From Citrus sinensis (Eukaryota; Streptophyta; Magnoliopsida; Sapindales; Rutaceae): a stretch of 64,000 nt of DNA. The notes under the pieces were generated by a model. That model saw only the letters and a list, made by a program, of their open reading frames with translations, was not told the origin of the DNA and ran no database searches. A program made the translations under genes and the position numbers. Location of the stretch: the NCBI RefSeq assembly GCF_022201045.2, contig NC_068563.1:23657001-23721000 (forward strand). Direction: 5' to 3'. Of this stretch, positions 36,501 through 47,607 are shown in pieces. Position 1 is the first letter of the stretch; every line of letters begins with the position of its first letter.

Positions 36501-39500
36501 TGGCTTTACACTGTCAAAAGTGTTTTTGGTGGGAGAGAACCAACTTTTAACTTTTGTCTCTAGGTAGCAGTGAACTTTTGGGCAATCTTCTGATGTTCTT
36601 CACAACTTTAAGTCTCTCGAAGCCGCGGGAACAATGCTGTAGGGTGTTAGTTATATGGGTGGCGCATACATTTATGCTAGCTTGAGAAATGGTACTGCAT
36701 TCAATTAATTGATAAATCAAGTGCAATGAGCTATCAACAGTGTGCAAGGCAACTAGGGGTTGGTTTTTTTTCCATTATGTCCTAGAACTCTATGTAAGTT
36801 TTTGCAATTTGATCAAATATTATGTACAATTGAGCACTGGCCAGAAACCTATTCTATTCTTAACTTGCAAGAAATTTTTGTATTGGCTGCCTTATTTGTA
36901 GTATTTTAAAATGAATGAAAGAAAAAGAAGAAGGATAAGTTATTCTACTTGAGCTTTTTAGCAAAATGATTCTTTCCTTTCTTTTTGTCATTTCATTTTG
37001 GCTCTCATATTTTTTTTTTTTTTTTTTTTCCTTGGAATTTAATGCCTTTCGAATCTTCAACAGATGAGTAGAGGGAGACTTTTTTGTTTGCCTTATCTCT
37101 TGTTCACACCTTTGTATTTTGGTCTCTTCTTTCGATTTCGCTTATTCTTTGAAGAGAAGAAAATAAAACTTTAACCTCAACAGGAAACGAAGTTAGTGTA
37201 TTAGTGTCTATTATTAGAATACTATTTATAATCTGGAAAATATATTAACATGAGCATAATGTGAAGTCTTAAACATGAGATGGTGAGAAAGGTTATAGTG
37301 GGAAGAAAGAGAATGGAAAAGGCATACGCGTTTGGTTTAATTAGAAAGATAAGATCACATAATCAAAAGCCTAGTGACCGACATGTTTCCCTTTGAAGCC
37401 AAGCAAAAAAAATGGAATTTTGTGTTTGTTTTCACAAGTGAACATCAATATATAGCAACAACTCATAAATTGCCATAACCACCGTATATTGTAAATTATG
37501 CATATAATCCACATTATCCAAGCTAATAAGCCTAATAATATATCTTTTCTTTTGAAAGTGTTACAAACTTACAATTAAAAATCTACTGAAACTCTTAAGA
37601 GATATTTGTAGTACAATTCAAAGGCCTATAGAGCATTAAGCTCCAAATTCTACTCCCATTAATATATGGGGAGAAATTTCCCATTTTTTAAAGGGATTGA
37701 GCTCAATTGAACACAAACTCGTACCCTCAACATGATATGAGTACCATTGGGCAGAGATGGTAATGATATGAGATGGTCTGGGATTTGACAATTCTACTCC
37801 CATCCAGTTTCTCAAATATGACACAAACATGAACCAAATCCTATCCTATTATATATTTGGGATCAAAATTAAGACTAATCTAGACCTTTCAAAATCCAAT
37901 CCCATCCAAATTGTCTCGAATGTCCCACTCAATTAACATATTAATTTCCATTAACATATTTAATAAGAGTTAATTTAAAATTTCATATATTAAAATAATT
38001 ATGTTTCCATTAACAACTCAATTGACTTTAAAAAGAGCATCTCCAATACAATTAAAAAAGTAAAGAATATAACATATTGATAACTACGTAATATATAATT
38101 AACAGTATCAAAGAAAGAAAAAAAGTGTTAAAACACATTATCAATTAAAACAATTGGGAGGATCGGGATCTCATGGGATCCTGAGATTAATTTCAACCTC
38201 GTCTCAAATTAATGATTGAGATCTATTTTAATCTCGAATCGCGACTGCTTTTAAAATTAATCTCAATAATATGGATCAAATCAATATGGGATTTGTGATT
38301 TTTTGGCATCCCCACCATTGGGTTACAAGCCAAAATGGCAGCTTGGATAATATTAATAATTGCTAATGACCATAGTTTTTCAAACGGCCCCACGAATGAT
38401 AATAGAAAGTTCTTAATTTATTCTTGAAGCAAAATAATATCGCATTTGTGTGTGGTGACTTGGTGAGCTCCCATGATCGGTTGGTGGACACTAGACACCA
38501 TTGAAAGCAATGTAGGTGTCCATATATTGAGTGTCGTTTTTTTTTTTTTTTCCTTTATTTTATTTTGAAAGAAAAGAAAAAAGTAATAATTTAATGTCAC
38601 ATAAAAATTCAAATATCGTTTGTTAGATATTGATGATTGGGACGTCATTTTTAAGCAAAATTCATAGAGATAATCTGATTGAAACAAACATTTACGTTAA
38701 AAGTATATGAAAATGAATAACTTCATGCTACTGTCGTGCAAAACAATCTTGATAGCTTGGCTCAACATCAAAGATACTAAAATTACAATTTCCTCATTGA
38801 CTTATGATACGTGCGTGTATATTGCTAAAGCATTTATATTTATATATATCAAAAGCTTAGAATTTGAGGAAATAGTCTGATGTTCGATACTCGTTCTCTC
38901 CATTAGTAGAACTGTAAATTATAAATATTTCAAAATTGTCTTTTTTCTATAATGAAAAATGAAGCAACTCAAATCTTTCTTTGCATATTAATAGGAGAAT
39001 ATTTTCTTCTTGATATTTGAAATATTTCATTTTAAATTCAAATATCTTGAATGTATATGTTTGATAACAAAAATAATCTAAAAGGTTGTCATAAGTTTTT
39101 AGTGAAGTAAAAAAAATTCTCCCTTCGCTTAAACCACACACAAAACTTTGTCTTTGTGTGCTCATTTCTTGAAATAATAGTATCCGGGCTTTCAATTATA
39201 TATGTTGGGTTTTAGGGTTAGAGTATATTCTAGAGATTGATCGACGTTCATAGTCTAAAAGTGTTGTTGCCGAAGAATCTGGCTTCCCACTATCCCACTA
39301 AATTGTCACCTACGATTCTATTTTTGCCTCTTTTTGTGGTAAAGAATGTTCCCTTATAAAGCTCAACTTTATTCCCCATTTATCACTTTGATTCAAAGTC
39401 TCCATGCTAAAAAGCAAATACTGAATCTTGTGATTCCCTTGCACACAAGAAAACATCTGCTAGACTTGTAATGTTCATTTGAAATATATTGTACCATCAT

Positions 39501-40873
39501 TTGTATATATAAAACTAATTTAATTTTTTTTTTATTTATAAAAAATACATTCTCAAAACTCTACTCGAAAAATTAGTGGAAGGAAAAAAGGTTTTAAACT
39601 TTTAATTCCTCTTTTTATTCCAACAGGTTTATGGTGGCACATCCGCATAAGCACTATATATGTATGTATGTATATACAATACATATATCATTCTCAAGGA
39701 AGGGCATTTTTATTTTATTAAAGTGAGAATACCAGTAAAAAAATATATTTATTTTTATGTACTAACAATAAAAAAAATAAATTTTAATACATTATAAATT
39801 ATATTTTCTTCTATTATATGTATATATATATGGTTCCGAAATAGGTGGAACATAGAAGAACGAAAAAGAAGGCAAAGCCGAGCAGAGGTCAAGATTAATT
39901 TATGCGTGGCACGTGCTCCAATTAAATGCAACTTAATTATCAAACGCTCTTGTCCAAGTCAATTCAATCCGAAGCAGCATCAAACACAACTATAATTGTC
40001 GTCTTCTCAATTTTGACACTGCTTCAGCCTCTGCATTCAGCCTCTGCATTCAACGTCACGATAAAGTAAGTACTGTAAAACAAAACAATAAGTTGTATTT
40101 TTTAATTGTGGTGAATTGAAAGTGTTATAATAATTAATTAACAATTGTTAATTAATTGCGATTAGATTCTCGGACCAAGTCAACAAGCTCCGGAACAATA
40201 GTCTAATAACTCATAATATTCTTTAGGAGTTGACTTCAAATGCAAAATTAATATAAACAACTTCATTAATTTTCTTCTAGTTGCTCAACTTAAGAACATT
40301 TCGTTAAGGAAAGATATCAAGTAAGTAATAGGTTATCATAAAAAAATATATAAGACAATAAGCGGCGCAGTGATCGTGATGAAAAAAGTGACAATTTCTT
40401 ATTCTAAGAGACTCAATATTCAATAACATGAGTGACAATAAAAATTAGAATCATAATTTTTAATGTTGTTGAACTGGAGAGAAAAAGACTAATTGTTCTT
40501 ATAACCAAGTCAAAATAGGGTTATATAATATATATTGTTATGATAATGATACGAGAGTAGTTAGGCAAAATTTCCATATGGGAAAAAAATATGGAGATGG
40601 ATTCAAAATATTGATTAAAAGTAGTGTAAATTTACTTCTCAAGAGTGTACTTACTTAGAGAAAATGTTTGCCAAAATAAGAATATCAAAAGAATTAAATA
40701 ACCTATTAAACATCTCTAATTAAAATGTCAAATATTTGTAATCTTCTAAAATAATTTACCTCTATTTTGTCCAATATCACTTTATTTTTAGAGTAATTTT
40801 ACACTTCTCAAATAGTATCCTAATATCTTTATCAAATACCATTAAGATAATGTTTTTCATCACTATGAAAATA
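33548..40873. other. Long stretch without a recognised gene
   Basis: About 7.3 kb. The first 3 kb (to about 36.8 kb) is less AT-rich and has transcript-like sequence, with splice-site-like signals but no ORF with family features; it may be extended 3' UTR or non-coding RNA, which I cannot decide. A T run lies at 37011-37030, with SINE-like pieces at 37630-37760 and near 38315, and a TGTATGTATG microsatellite at about 39660. Short ORFs at 35175, 35433, 38418 and 38947 look like chance. Confidence 0.45.
37630..37760 (-). mobile_element. SINE-like relic related to the 29.9-kb copy
   Basis: On the minus strand CCCAATGGTACTCAT and TTGAGGGTACGAGTTTGTG match pieces of the relic at 29880-30002. Both ends are indistinct. 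Confidence 0.35.
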
Positions 40874-41074
40874 ATGTTTTTTGGTGTATTAAACCATCTG
40901 GTATCTGAAGATCACATTGAGCCTCGATTAATTCAGATTCGAGTCGGGTAGGGCCACTAGGGCGGCAAAGCTCTCCCAACAAATATTTAACGTAGCTGCA
41001 TTCTTAAGTCTCGAACCGAAGACCTTGGTTAAGTTAGAACAACCACATACCAGCTGATCTACGCGCTTGTTGTG
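40874..41074 (-). mobile_element. tRNA-derived SINE, about 200 bp, 8-bp target duplication
   Basis: On the minus strand it begins close to GCGCGTAGATCAGCTGGTAT, a good polymerase III A box, and has a B box TCGGTTCGAGACTT about 55 bp on. It ends in an AAAAAACATTATT tail. TGAAAATA flanks both sides (40866-40873 and 41075-41082), fitting LINE-driven insertion. Confidence 0.7.
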
Positions 41075-41483
41075 TGAAAATAGTTTAATACGTTAATGTC
41101 AATTTACTTGCAATTACCTAGTAGAAAGGTGCCAAGGAGTGCCTCTCCAAACTCAAATTTTGAGTTTGAACCTCAATAATATGCGTATGTTAGTTAAGAA
41201 AATGGTACTTAATAAGTATTTTTCTTATTTTTAATATCAATTGTGCCTTTTATTTTTAACTCATTTTCGGAGCCACATTTTCTACCAACACATGCACCAA
41301 GCATTGATAACTTGTAAAATTCCAATCGATGCCAACAATTCACCATCAATAACTCCGTAGATAGTACTTCTTGTACACATGCAATGCAATTCCATTTAAA
41401 CCACGAACATCAAAAAAAAAAAAAAGGGCAGCTGACAGAGCTCAGAATCAGAACAGATCCATTGTGAAATAATAGTAACAATA

Positions 41484-41691
41484 ATTTTTTTAATCCCACT
41501 AAAAATTTCACCCAAACTATGGGAGACACCTTTAAGCCCATACCACAACCCAAACTAGAAGTCTCCGCTCGAACCGGGAGGAACAAGTTCTCCCAACAAA
41601 GGCAACTTCCCTGCGACTCGAACTGGAGAACAAACCCAGTCAAGTCACTTAAGGGGGACTCCATTGCCAGTGGAGCCAACACTTTGTTGGT
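41484..41691 (-). mobile_element. SINE, second copy of the 44317-44535 family
   Basis: On the minus strand it starts ACCAACAAAGTGTTGGCTCC and follows the other copy closely through CCAGTTCGAGTCGCAGGGAA (B-box-like) and TGGGTTGTGGTA. The last 40 bp differ and end in an A-rich tail. No clean target duplication was found. Confidence 0.7.
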
Positions 41692-42182
41692 ACCCTTATC
41701 ATACTTCATTATAATTACTTTGGCCCCCACTTTTGTTCTTTTCAGAGCGTTTCTCTTGCATATGAGATAAGGTCAATTTCCCACCACCAACCTCACCGTG
41801 TAAAATTGTTGTAAAATTTCCTCTTAGTCTTAGTCTTTAAGGTTTCGGTCAATTATTTTAGCTTCTAATTGATAGATTTAATTTTTAAAATAAATTAATA
41901 TTTTTGACATAATTTAAAACTCAAATAAATTTAACATATAACATATAAAAAAAAAAGAAGAAGAGAATTATTAAGCAGATTTTTAATGAATTTATACGAT
42001 AAAGATGGTACGAAAAACTTTCTAAAAATAAGAGTACTAATTGAGTAGTTAGTTCAAACCTAAAAAGACTAAAGAAGTATGTACCAATTGAATTATTAAT
42101 TACTTACTTAATTGATTCCTTTGCTATGAAAACATAGTGTAATCAATAATGTGACCTAAAGCACACGGCAAATTTGTTTCTC
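41692..42182. other. Promoter region of NHL copy 4, otherwise unremarkable
   Basis: AT-rich, with no ORF of note apart from a shadow of the SINE. It runs up to the TATA box at 42183. Confidence 0.45.
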
Positions 42183-42189
42183 TATATAA
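42183..42189 (+). promoter_or_regulatory. TATA box of NHL copy 4
   Basis: TATATAA, about 75 bp upstream of the ATG at 42261, with a TCT-rich leader between. Confidence 0.55.
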
Positions 42190-42260
42190 CCCTAAACTCT
42201 CCATTCTCTTTATCTCTTCTTTGTTCATGTTCTTGCATTTACATTACAAACAAACAAACA

Positions 42261-42899
42261 ATGTCTGAAAAGGACTGTGGCCACAGCCACGACGACAGGA
42301 AGAAGCTGGTCCGGCTCATACTGTATGCCGTCGGCGGCTTAATCATCGTCGTTCTTCTCATAATCTTCCTCTTCTGGGCAATCACAAGGCCGTCAAAGCC
42401 AAGCTTCATCCTCCAGGACGCAACCCTCTACGCATTCAACCTCTCAACTGGACCGTCGCCACCGAACGCCCTCACCACGAACCTACAGGTCACGATCACG
42501 ACGAGAAACCCAAACGACCAAATCGGAATCTACTACCAGAAAGCTGATGTCTACGCTTCCTACCGAAACCAGCAGATAAGTCTTGCCACATTGCTCCCCG
42601 CGACATACCAGGGCCACAAGGACGTCATCGTTTGGTCCCCGTTTCTGTGCGGTAACTCCGTACCGGTGTCGCCGTTCGTGGCGGAGGCGTTGGGCCAGGA
42701 CTTGAATGCCGGCATGGTGATGGTGAACATCAAGGTTGATGGGAGAATCAAATGGAAAGTTGGCACTTGGATTTCTGGAAGATATCACTTGCATGTAAAT
42801 TGTCCTGCTTATATTACATTTGGTGACAAGAGTAAAGGCATTGCTTCTGGTGCCTCTCTTAAGTTCCAGCTCGTGCAGAGCTGCTCTGTTGATGTCTAA
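42261..42899 (+). CDS. NDR1/HIN1-like (NHL) protein close to NHL12/HIN1, copy 4
   Basis: A single-exon 212-residue protein that I start at MSEKDCGH; the open frame upstream has no ATG. A short charged cytosolic tail (KDCGHSHDDRKK) precedes a membrane segment at about 16-41. The LEA_2 domain carries all three family motifs in good form: TRNPNDQIGIYY (81-92), TYQGHKDVIVWSPF (115-128) and KWKVGTWISGRYHLHVNCPA (164-183). The C-terminus is the usual SCSVDV type. This is the most canonical NHL protein in the window; HIN1/NHL relatives are plasma-membrane proteins induced by pathogens or during senescence. In Arabidopsis, NHL12 lies close to the E2Fa gene (from memory), which agrees with the E2F gene 21 kb downstream here. 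Confidence 0.94.
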   Translation: MSEKDCGHSHDDRKKLVRLILYAVGGLIIVVLLIIFLFWAITRPSKPSFILQDATLYAFNLSTGPSPPNALTTNLQVTITTRNPNDQIGIYYQKADVYASYRNQQISLATLLPATYQGHKDVIVWSPFLCGNSVPVSPFVAEALGQDLNAGMVMVNIKVDGRIKWKVGTWISGRYHLHVNCPAYITFGDKSKGIASGASLKFQLVQSCSVDV

Positions 42900-44316
42900 T
42901 AATGATCAATATCAATTTGTTCATCTTCTCATGGTTAGGGTTTCTTTAATTTTTAGTTTCTTTGTTAATTGTTGTTATATGAGACTTCATTTTAGTTAAT
43001 GTAAAATTTATCATTTGGGTAATATTGAATTTGATTTTTTTGGTTAATGTCAATTAATCAAGCCTTGATTTCAGATATGTTATTGTGACATTTGCATGGT
43101 AGAGGATTTGAGTGAGGGTAACATATCGGGGTTGGGTACCCACTTGGGGGTCCAAGGAATTGATTGTTGTTTCACTTGATTTTATTTCTATTCGAGTAGA
43201 ATTACAGGATGGCCCTTGAGTTTTTGGAAGCCGTTTGGATGTTTCCGCTTCACATTTTGCGAAGCAATTGGATTCTGTTTCATTCTATTGGAAACACAAA
43301 ACAGATTTATCTGTCTCAGATTTGTTGTTTGACAATGGTTCTTTCTCATTGGGACAGCAAGCGATGGTCTTTTCTAAGTGTATCTTTAAATGCTAACTCC
43401 AAACAGAATTTGTTTAATAGCATATCAAGTAGCACATATTTTGGATCATGTTATGAGGAAATTGGACAGTGAATAGCAGAAATTACAATCTCTAGGGTTA
43501 GATTAATCAATAAGAACTTCCCATGAGCTTATTCAACTTAAAAAAATTAGTTTAAATTTGGTAGTTTTTTCCGTTGATTCCTAGCATGACTTTGAAAAAT
43601 ATCAAAAGGGTATCAGAATGACGAATTGCTTGATTCAAGTAATATTCTTTGTAGCATGCATATAGATCATGAGCTTTTGTCATTATATATATATATATAT
43701 AAATATTTATTCTTTGTGGGGCATATAGACGAAATCATGAAAGGTTGTTTGTTAAGGGAGAAAAAAAAATTAAACTACATGAGAGAGATAGAGTAAAGAG
43801 AAATCATATTTAGTTTCGCTTTGCTTCAACTTTATAAAAGAAGAGTTGCATAGATTCTAAAAGAGGGATCAAATTCACCAGTCACCACCTACTTTCTACT
43901 TTACCACGTTTAGCCAGCACTGATATTATTAGGGTTTGGTGAAGTTGGAACAATTCTAGCTGATGGTCCTTTTCACATCATCTTCCATGCATTGTCATCA
44001 ATGAATCGTGTAATTAATGTTAGCATAAATAATATGAAATCCAATCACCTTATAGAGGGGGAATCTTGGATTATACATCTTCATTAGTCCCTGAAATAGA
44101 AAGAATAATTAGCGTTAAAGCTCTTTCAAAACTTTCCATGTTAGAAAACTTTTATTGCAAAGAATTAAACTGTTTAAATTATTATGAAACATTAGCTTTA
44201 AAAATTAAGAATAAATTAGAAGACTTAAGAAATTCACAGTAGTTTATGAATTTTCAGAAATTAGAATAGTTAGATCTAGAGATTAATAACCTATATTGAA
44301 AGAAATATACAATTCT

Positions 44317-44535
44317 ACCAACAAAGTGTTGGCTCCTTTGGCAACTGGAGTCCCCTTAAGTGGCTTGACTGGGTTTGCTCCCCAGTTCGAGTCGCAGGGA
44401 AGTCGCACTTGTTGGGAGCACCTGCCACCCGGTGCGAGCAGGGATTTCTAGTCTGGGTTGTGGTACGGACTTAAAGGTGCCTCCCACAGTTGGGGCCCTA
44501 CCCAGGATACCTCGTGGTTTAACCAAAAAAAAAAG
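44317..44535 (+). mobile_element. SINE with poly(A) tail and 14-bp target duplication
   Basis: Starts ACCAACAAAGTGTTGGCTCC, contains a B-box-like CAGTTCGAGTCGC about 75 bp in, and ends GGTTTAACCAAAAAAAAAAG. AAATATACAATTCT on the left (44303-44316) and AAACATACAATTCT on the right (44536-44549) are a target duplication with one mismatch. A related copy is inverted at 41484-41691. Confidence 0.85.
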
Positions 44536-45242
44536 AAACATACAATTCTCAATATACATATACAACTACAATATTACCTTAGCCATTATAGCCAATTTTA
44601 ATGGGCCTGAACAACCAAAATAGTCCAGATCACCCAGCCCAAGTATTTTATCCCAAGTCGAATTCTGGTGACAGATTACGAAAGCCCAAGGAAGGTGTGC
44701 AATAAAATTATAAAAGGCATCTGCTAGGAAAAGGACGATGATAGATCCAGCCAAATTTTCTAATAAGGAATATTCAAAAACGATGGCAGATATTCAAAAA
44801 TTTCATTCTAAAAGTGAACAAGGGAAAGCAAATGATAAATTTTAATATGAGACAATGTTTTACTGCGCAACCTAAAGAAATGAATGATATGATTTTTCAC
44901 AAGTTTTATGTTGATTTAAGGTATGTTTTTCTTTTCAAATAAAAATTCTTTTAAGTAGATATTAGGTAGATTTTTAACCCAAAAAATGAAAATGAGTTGT
45001 TTGGTTATTAATAATATCTCACAAAATGAATGTCATAAAATAAGAGTATTTTAGATTAAGGTCGATTAGTTTCATAATTAAGTTTAGCTAACTATCAACA
45101 TATGTTTTTGTGTTTCATAAGAAAAGTCAACAATGAACTAAATCATGTCCTTACAATTATTAAAATAATAAGTGTGCAAATCTCCTATGAACTTAAGAAA
45201 ATATTAGCATTTTCACCAATTAATAAACTAATCGCAACTCAT

Positions 45243-45544
45243 TTCCTCCATTAGCTTGATGCCTGGTGCACATTTTTCTCTCATAACTGCCATCAAGGAA
45301 CTAATGAATAGACAATGGATCATCACCATAAAGCATATATATTGGGAAGCCAATTTTACTGCAGATTCCATGGCGAAACTTGCTGGTTCCTTACCCCTTG
45401 GTCTTCATGTCTTTGAAAACCCCCTAAGGGGCTTGGTTATTAGTTATGTAATGATATATATGGGATCTTGGTTTCTCGTTCTATTCATGCCTAGTTTTTA
45501 CTAAGCTCCAATGTAACAAAAAATAATAATAATAATAACTGGTT
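45243..45544 (+). mobile_element. 5'-truncated LINE, RNase H tail only, 9-bp target duplication
   Basis: An ORF fragment contains IKHIYWEANFTADSMAKLAG and SLPLGLHVFENPL, the C-terminal end of the RNase H-like domain of plant LINEs. It ends in an AATAATAATAAT tail. GCAACTCAT flanks both sides (45234-45242 and 45545-45553), so this 302-bp piece is a complete, severely truncated insertion. It is a different lineage from the minus-strand LINE at 24.8-29.1 kb. Confidence 0.8.
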
Positions 45545-46209
45545 GCAACTCATAGATCTTCACATAGATTTACTCTTCAGGTTTCAAAAACTAAACCAAA
45601 GTAATTTGTCAAATATAATAAGATCTTGCGTATTATTAGTAATGTATAATGAACTTTATATAACAATAGTACAAATATATGAATGAGAATAGGAAAATGA
45701 TAAACTGACAAGATAGTGATAAAATTTATTTTATTTATTTTATTTAAAACCATCGTAGGGCCGGGGTTAGACAACCTCCTTAACTGTAGATTAAAAATAA
45801 AAACAAAAGTAAAAGTAAATACATTTAAGAGGGGATATAGACCAAACCTCCAAACCCTCCAAACGAAAGAACAAAAACAGCCAATCGAAAAGAAATAACT
45901 AAAGCAAACAAAAGAAACAAAGAATAAACTAGAGAACACCTTAAGTAAAGCCTAACAAGGTGAGCTAAGGCTAGAGTGCCGCTTAGGATAATTGTATCCA
46001 GTAACTAATAATATGAAGCCCCTTTTTTGAACCTGAGGCATGCGGGCCAGCAATAGTAATGTCGGGGCTGAGATGTTGATAGAGTATAATATTGTATGTG
46101 GTACGGGTACAGTTATATTTTGTAGTCATCTTATCTTATTTTTTCTGTTTTCTCTTCAACTGCTCAAGTATCAGTACTGTCCGAAGGCCAATAATATCTT
46201 GTATCCTGA

Positions 46210-47607
46210 TCACTTGCAGAGTTGTTGCTTAAACCCTAACCTCTGGTTCCTCAAATCATATTCCACGTAATAATTCTGCATCTGAAAATTCCCCAATATT
46301 ATCGCCGGCCCACCAGACGCCTCCCTGTCGGTCACCACCGTCAAACAAACTGCCGAACCTTCACCAACCACCGCAAAATAATTCTCCACCGGCAGTGTCA
46401 CCTCAGCACCTCCCTTGAAATGCAACTTCAACTCCGGAAACGACCCCGTTTTCTCTCCTGGAACATCAAAACAGGGCCTCAACCCCGTTAAAGCCTCAGC
46501 TCCAAGTGCCCTAGTATAGTTCCGGTTCTTCACCATTTGGGATACAAACTCATCAGCCAATGGCTCGAACAACTCCGGTGCCATGAATGTGAACGTAGTA
46601 CCAGAATCAACAATGGTACCTCCATTTCCATCACGATCCAGCGTCAAGTACTTGTGCCAAACTCTAACACGCTGGCCACCGACAGTGATCCGTCTGAGAC
46701 CAACGTAGTAGTAAACTGAGAAGGCATTTCTTTCAGCAACGCTTGGGTTATTTACAAAAGGCGTGTAAGTTAGACCGGTTGTTTTCTTATCAGAATGCGA
46801 GCTGCCGTTATCAAGAATCAGAGAGCTGGTTCTTGTCGTGTCGTCGAACTTGTGAGACAGGAGGCAGTAAGAGAACTTGTCGAGGTTGAGCTGACTCGGA
46901 AGTGAGGTTTTGCCGCGGCCGAACCCGGCAATGCCGGCCGGCTGGCGGGAGGATAAAACAGAGCATCCGACGAGGAAGTTAGGTATTATTCTGTTGGGAA
47001 GATTTAGGGTTTCTGACAGAGCAATTCCTTCTGTTAAGCCGGAGCCGTAGAGGACCAAATAAGAAGGGCAGATTTGGGTACAGTTTTTTGAGGTGGCCAA
47101 GGGTTCATCATTACAGTCTCTGCATTGAATGCTTTCGTGGTGAATCCAAGAGCATTTAGGGTTTTGGCAGCCGAGGAGCCTTGATGAGGAGGATAGTTTG
47201 GGAATGAAGGAAGGAATTTTTGAGGAGGAGCAGTACTTGCACTGATAATGGTTTGTGCATGGGAACCAGACAAGGTGACTGCCTGTGTCTAATATGAAAG
47301 GGATGATTTGTGGGGGAGTGCCAAATGAGAGGGAAATTGAGTAACCTCCATAGCTGTGAGAGGAGATATTGGTTGTTGTTGTTGTTGTTGTGGTAGTGGT
47401 GGTTTTAGTTTGCGGGTTTTTGATGTGAAGGGCTCTGGTTAACGACGAGGAGACTAGAGAATTGAGGTTTTGATATGAATCTTGAGATGGGTTTGTGTGG
47501 AAACGAGAGAGGGAGAAAGTGAGGGAAGTGATTGATGAAGGAAAAATGGAGAGTAGGGTGAAGAAGAATATGAACGATAAACAGAGAGCAGAAATATAGG
47601 AAGCCAT
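46210..47607 (-). CDS. Aspartyl protease, family A1, nepenthesin-like
   Basis: A single-exon 465-residue protein. A hydrophobic N-terminus (about residues 5-28) looks like a signal peptide, so it is probably secreted. A run of 11 Thr (69-79) precedes the mature domain. The two catalytic motifs are present: DTGS at 107-110 and DSGT at 334-337. Between and after them are many Cys, including the plant-type cysteine-rich insert (NHYQCKYC, ESIQCRDC, SKNCTQIC), and the closing AIILGNFQMQNYYVEYDL strand. The order and Cys pattern fit the plant nepenthesin-type atypical aspartic proteases, close to the group containing Arabidopsis At4g16563 (from memory). The start ATG is the first in frame and gives the signal peptide. 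Its substrates are unknown. A hairpin MITE sits about 290 bp upstream of the start codon. Confidence 0.95.
   Translation of the reverse strand: MASYISALCLSFIFFFTLLSIFPSSITSLTFSLSRFHTNPSQDSYQNLNSLVSSSLTRALHIKNPQTKTTTTTTTTTTTNISSHSYGGYSISLSFGTPPQIIPFILDTGSHLVWFPCTNHYQCKYCSSSKIPSFIPKLSSSSRLLGCQNPKCSWIHHESIQCRDCNDEPLATSKNCTQICPSYLVLYGSGLTEGIALSETLNLPNRIIPNFLVGCSVLSSRQPAGIAGFGRGKTSLPSQLNLDKFSYCLLSHKFDDTTRTSSLILDNGSSHSDKKTTGLTYTPFVNNPSVAERNAFSVYYYVGLRRITVGGQRVRVWHKYLTLDRDGNGGTIVDSGTTFTFMAPELFEPLADEFVSQMVKNRNYTRALGAEALTGLRPCFDVPGEKTGSFPELKLHFKGGAEVTLPVENYFAVVGEGSAVCLTVVTDREASGGPAIILGNFQMQNYYVEYDLRNQRLGFKQQLCK

Larger units (their letters stand above)
42900..46209. other. Intergenic with SINE and LINE insertions
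   Basis: No gene recognised. It contains a (TA)n microsatellite (43684-43701), a SINE (44317-44535) and a truncated LINE (45243-45544). The ORF at 43209 sits in sequence that looks repeat-like (GGCCCTTGAG, CCGTTTGGATG) but has no family features. Confidence 0.5.

Noticed and set aside
33548..36900. A hidden multi-exon gene after NHL copy 3
   Set aside because: Splice-like signals exist, but I could not assemble any coding frame; left as possible UTR or non-coding RNA.
42174..42260. Longer N-terminus for NHL copy 4
   Set aside because: The frame opens at TTG, within the expected leader next to the TATA box; no ATG occurs before 42261.
42483..42794. Minus-strand ORFs over NHL copy 4
   Set aside because: Antisense shadows of a GC-rich coding exon.
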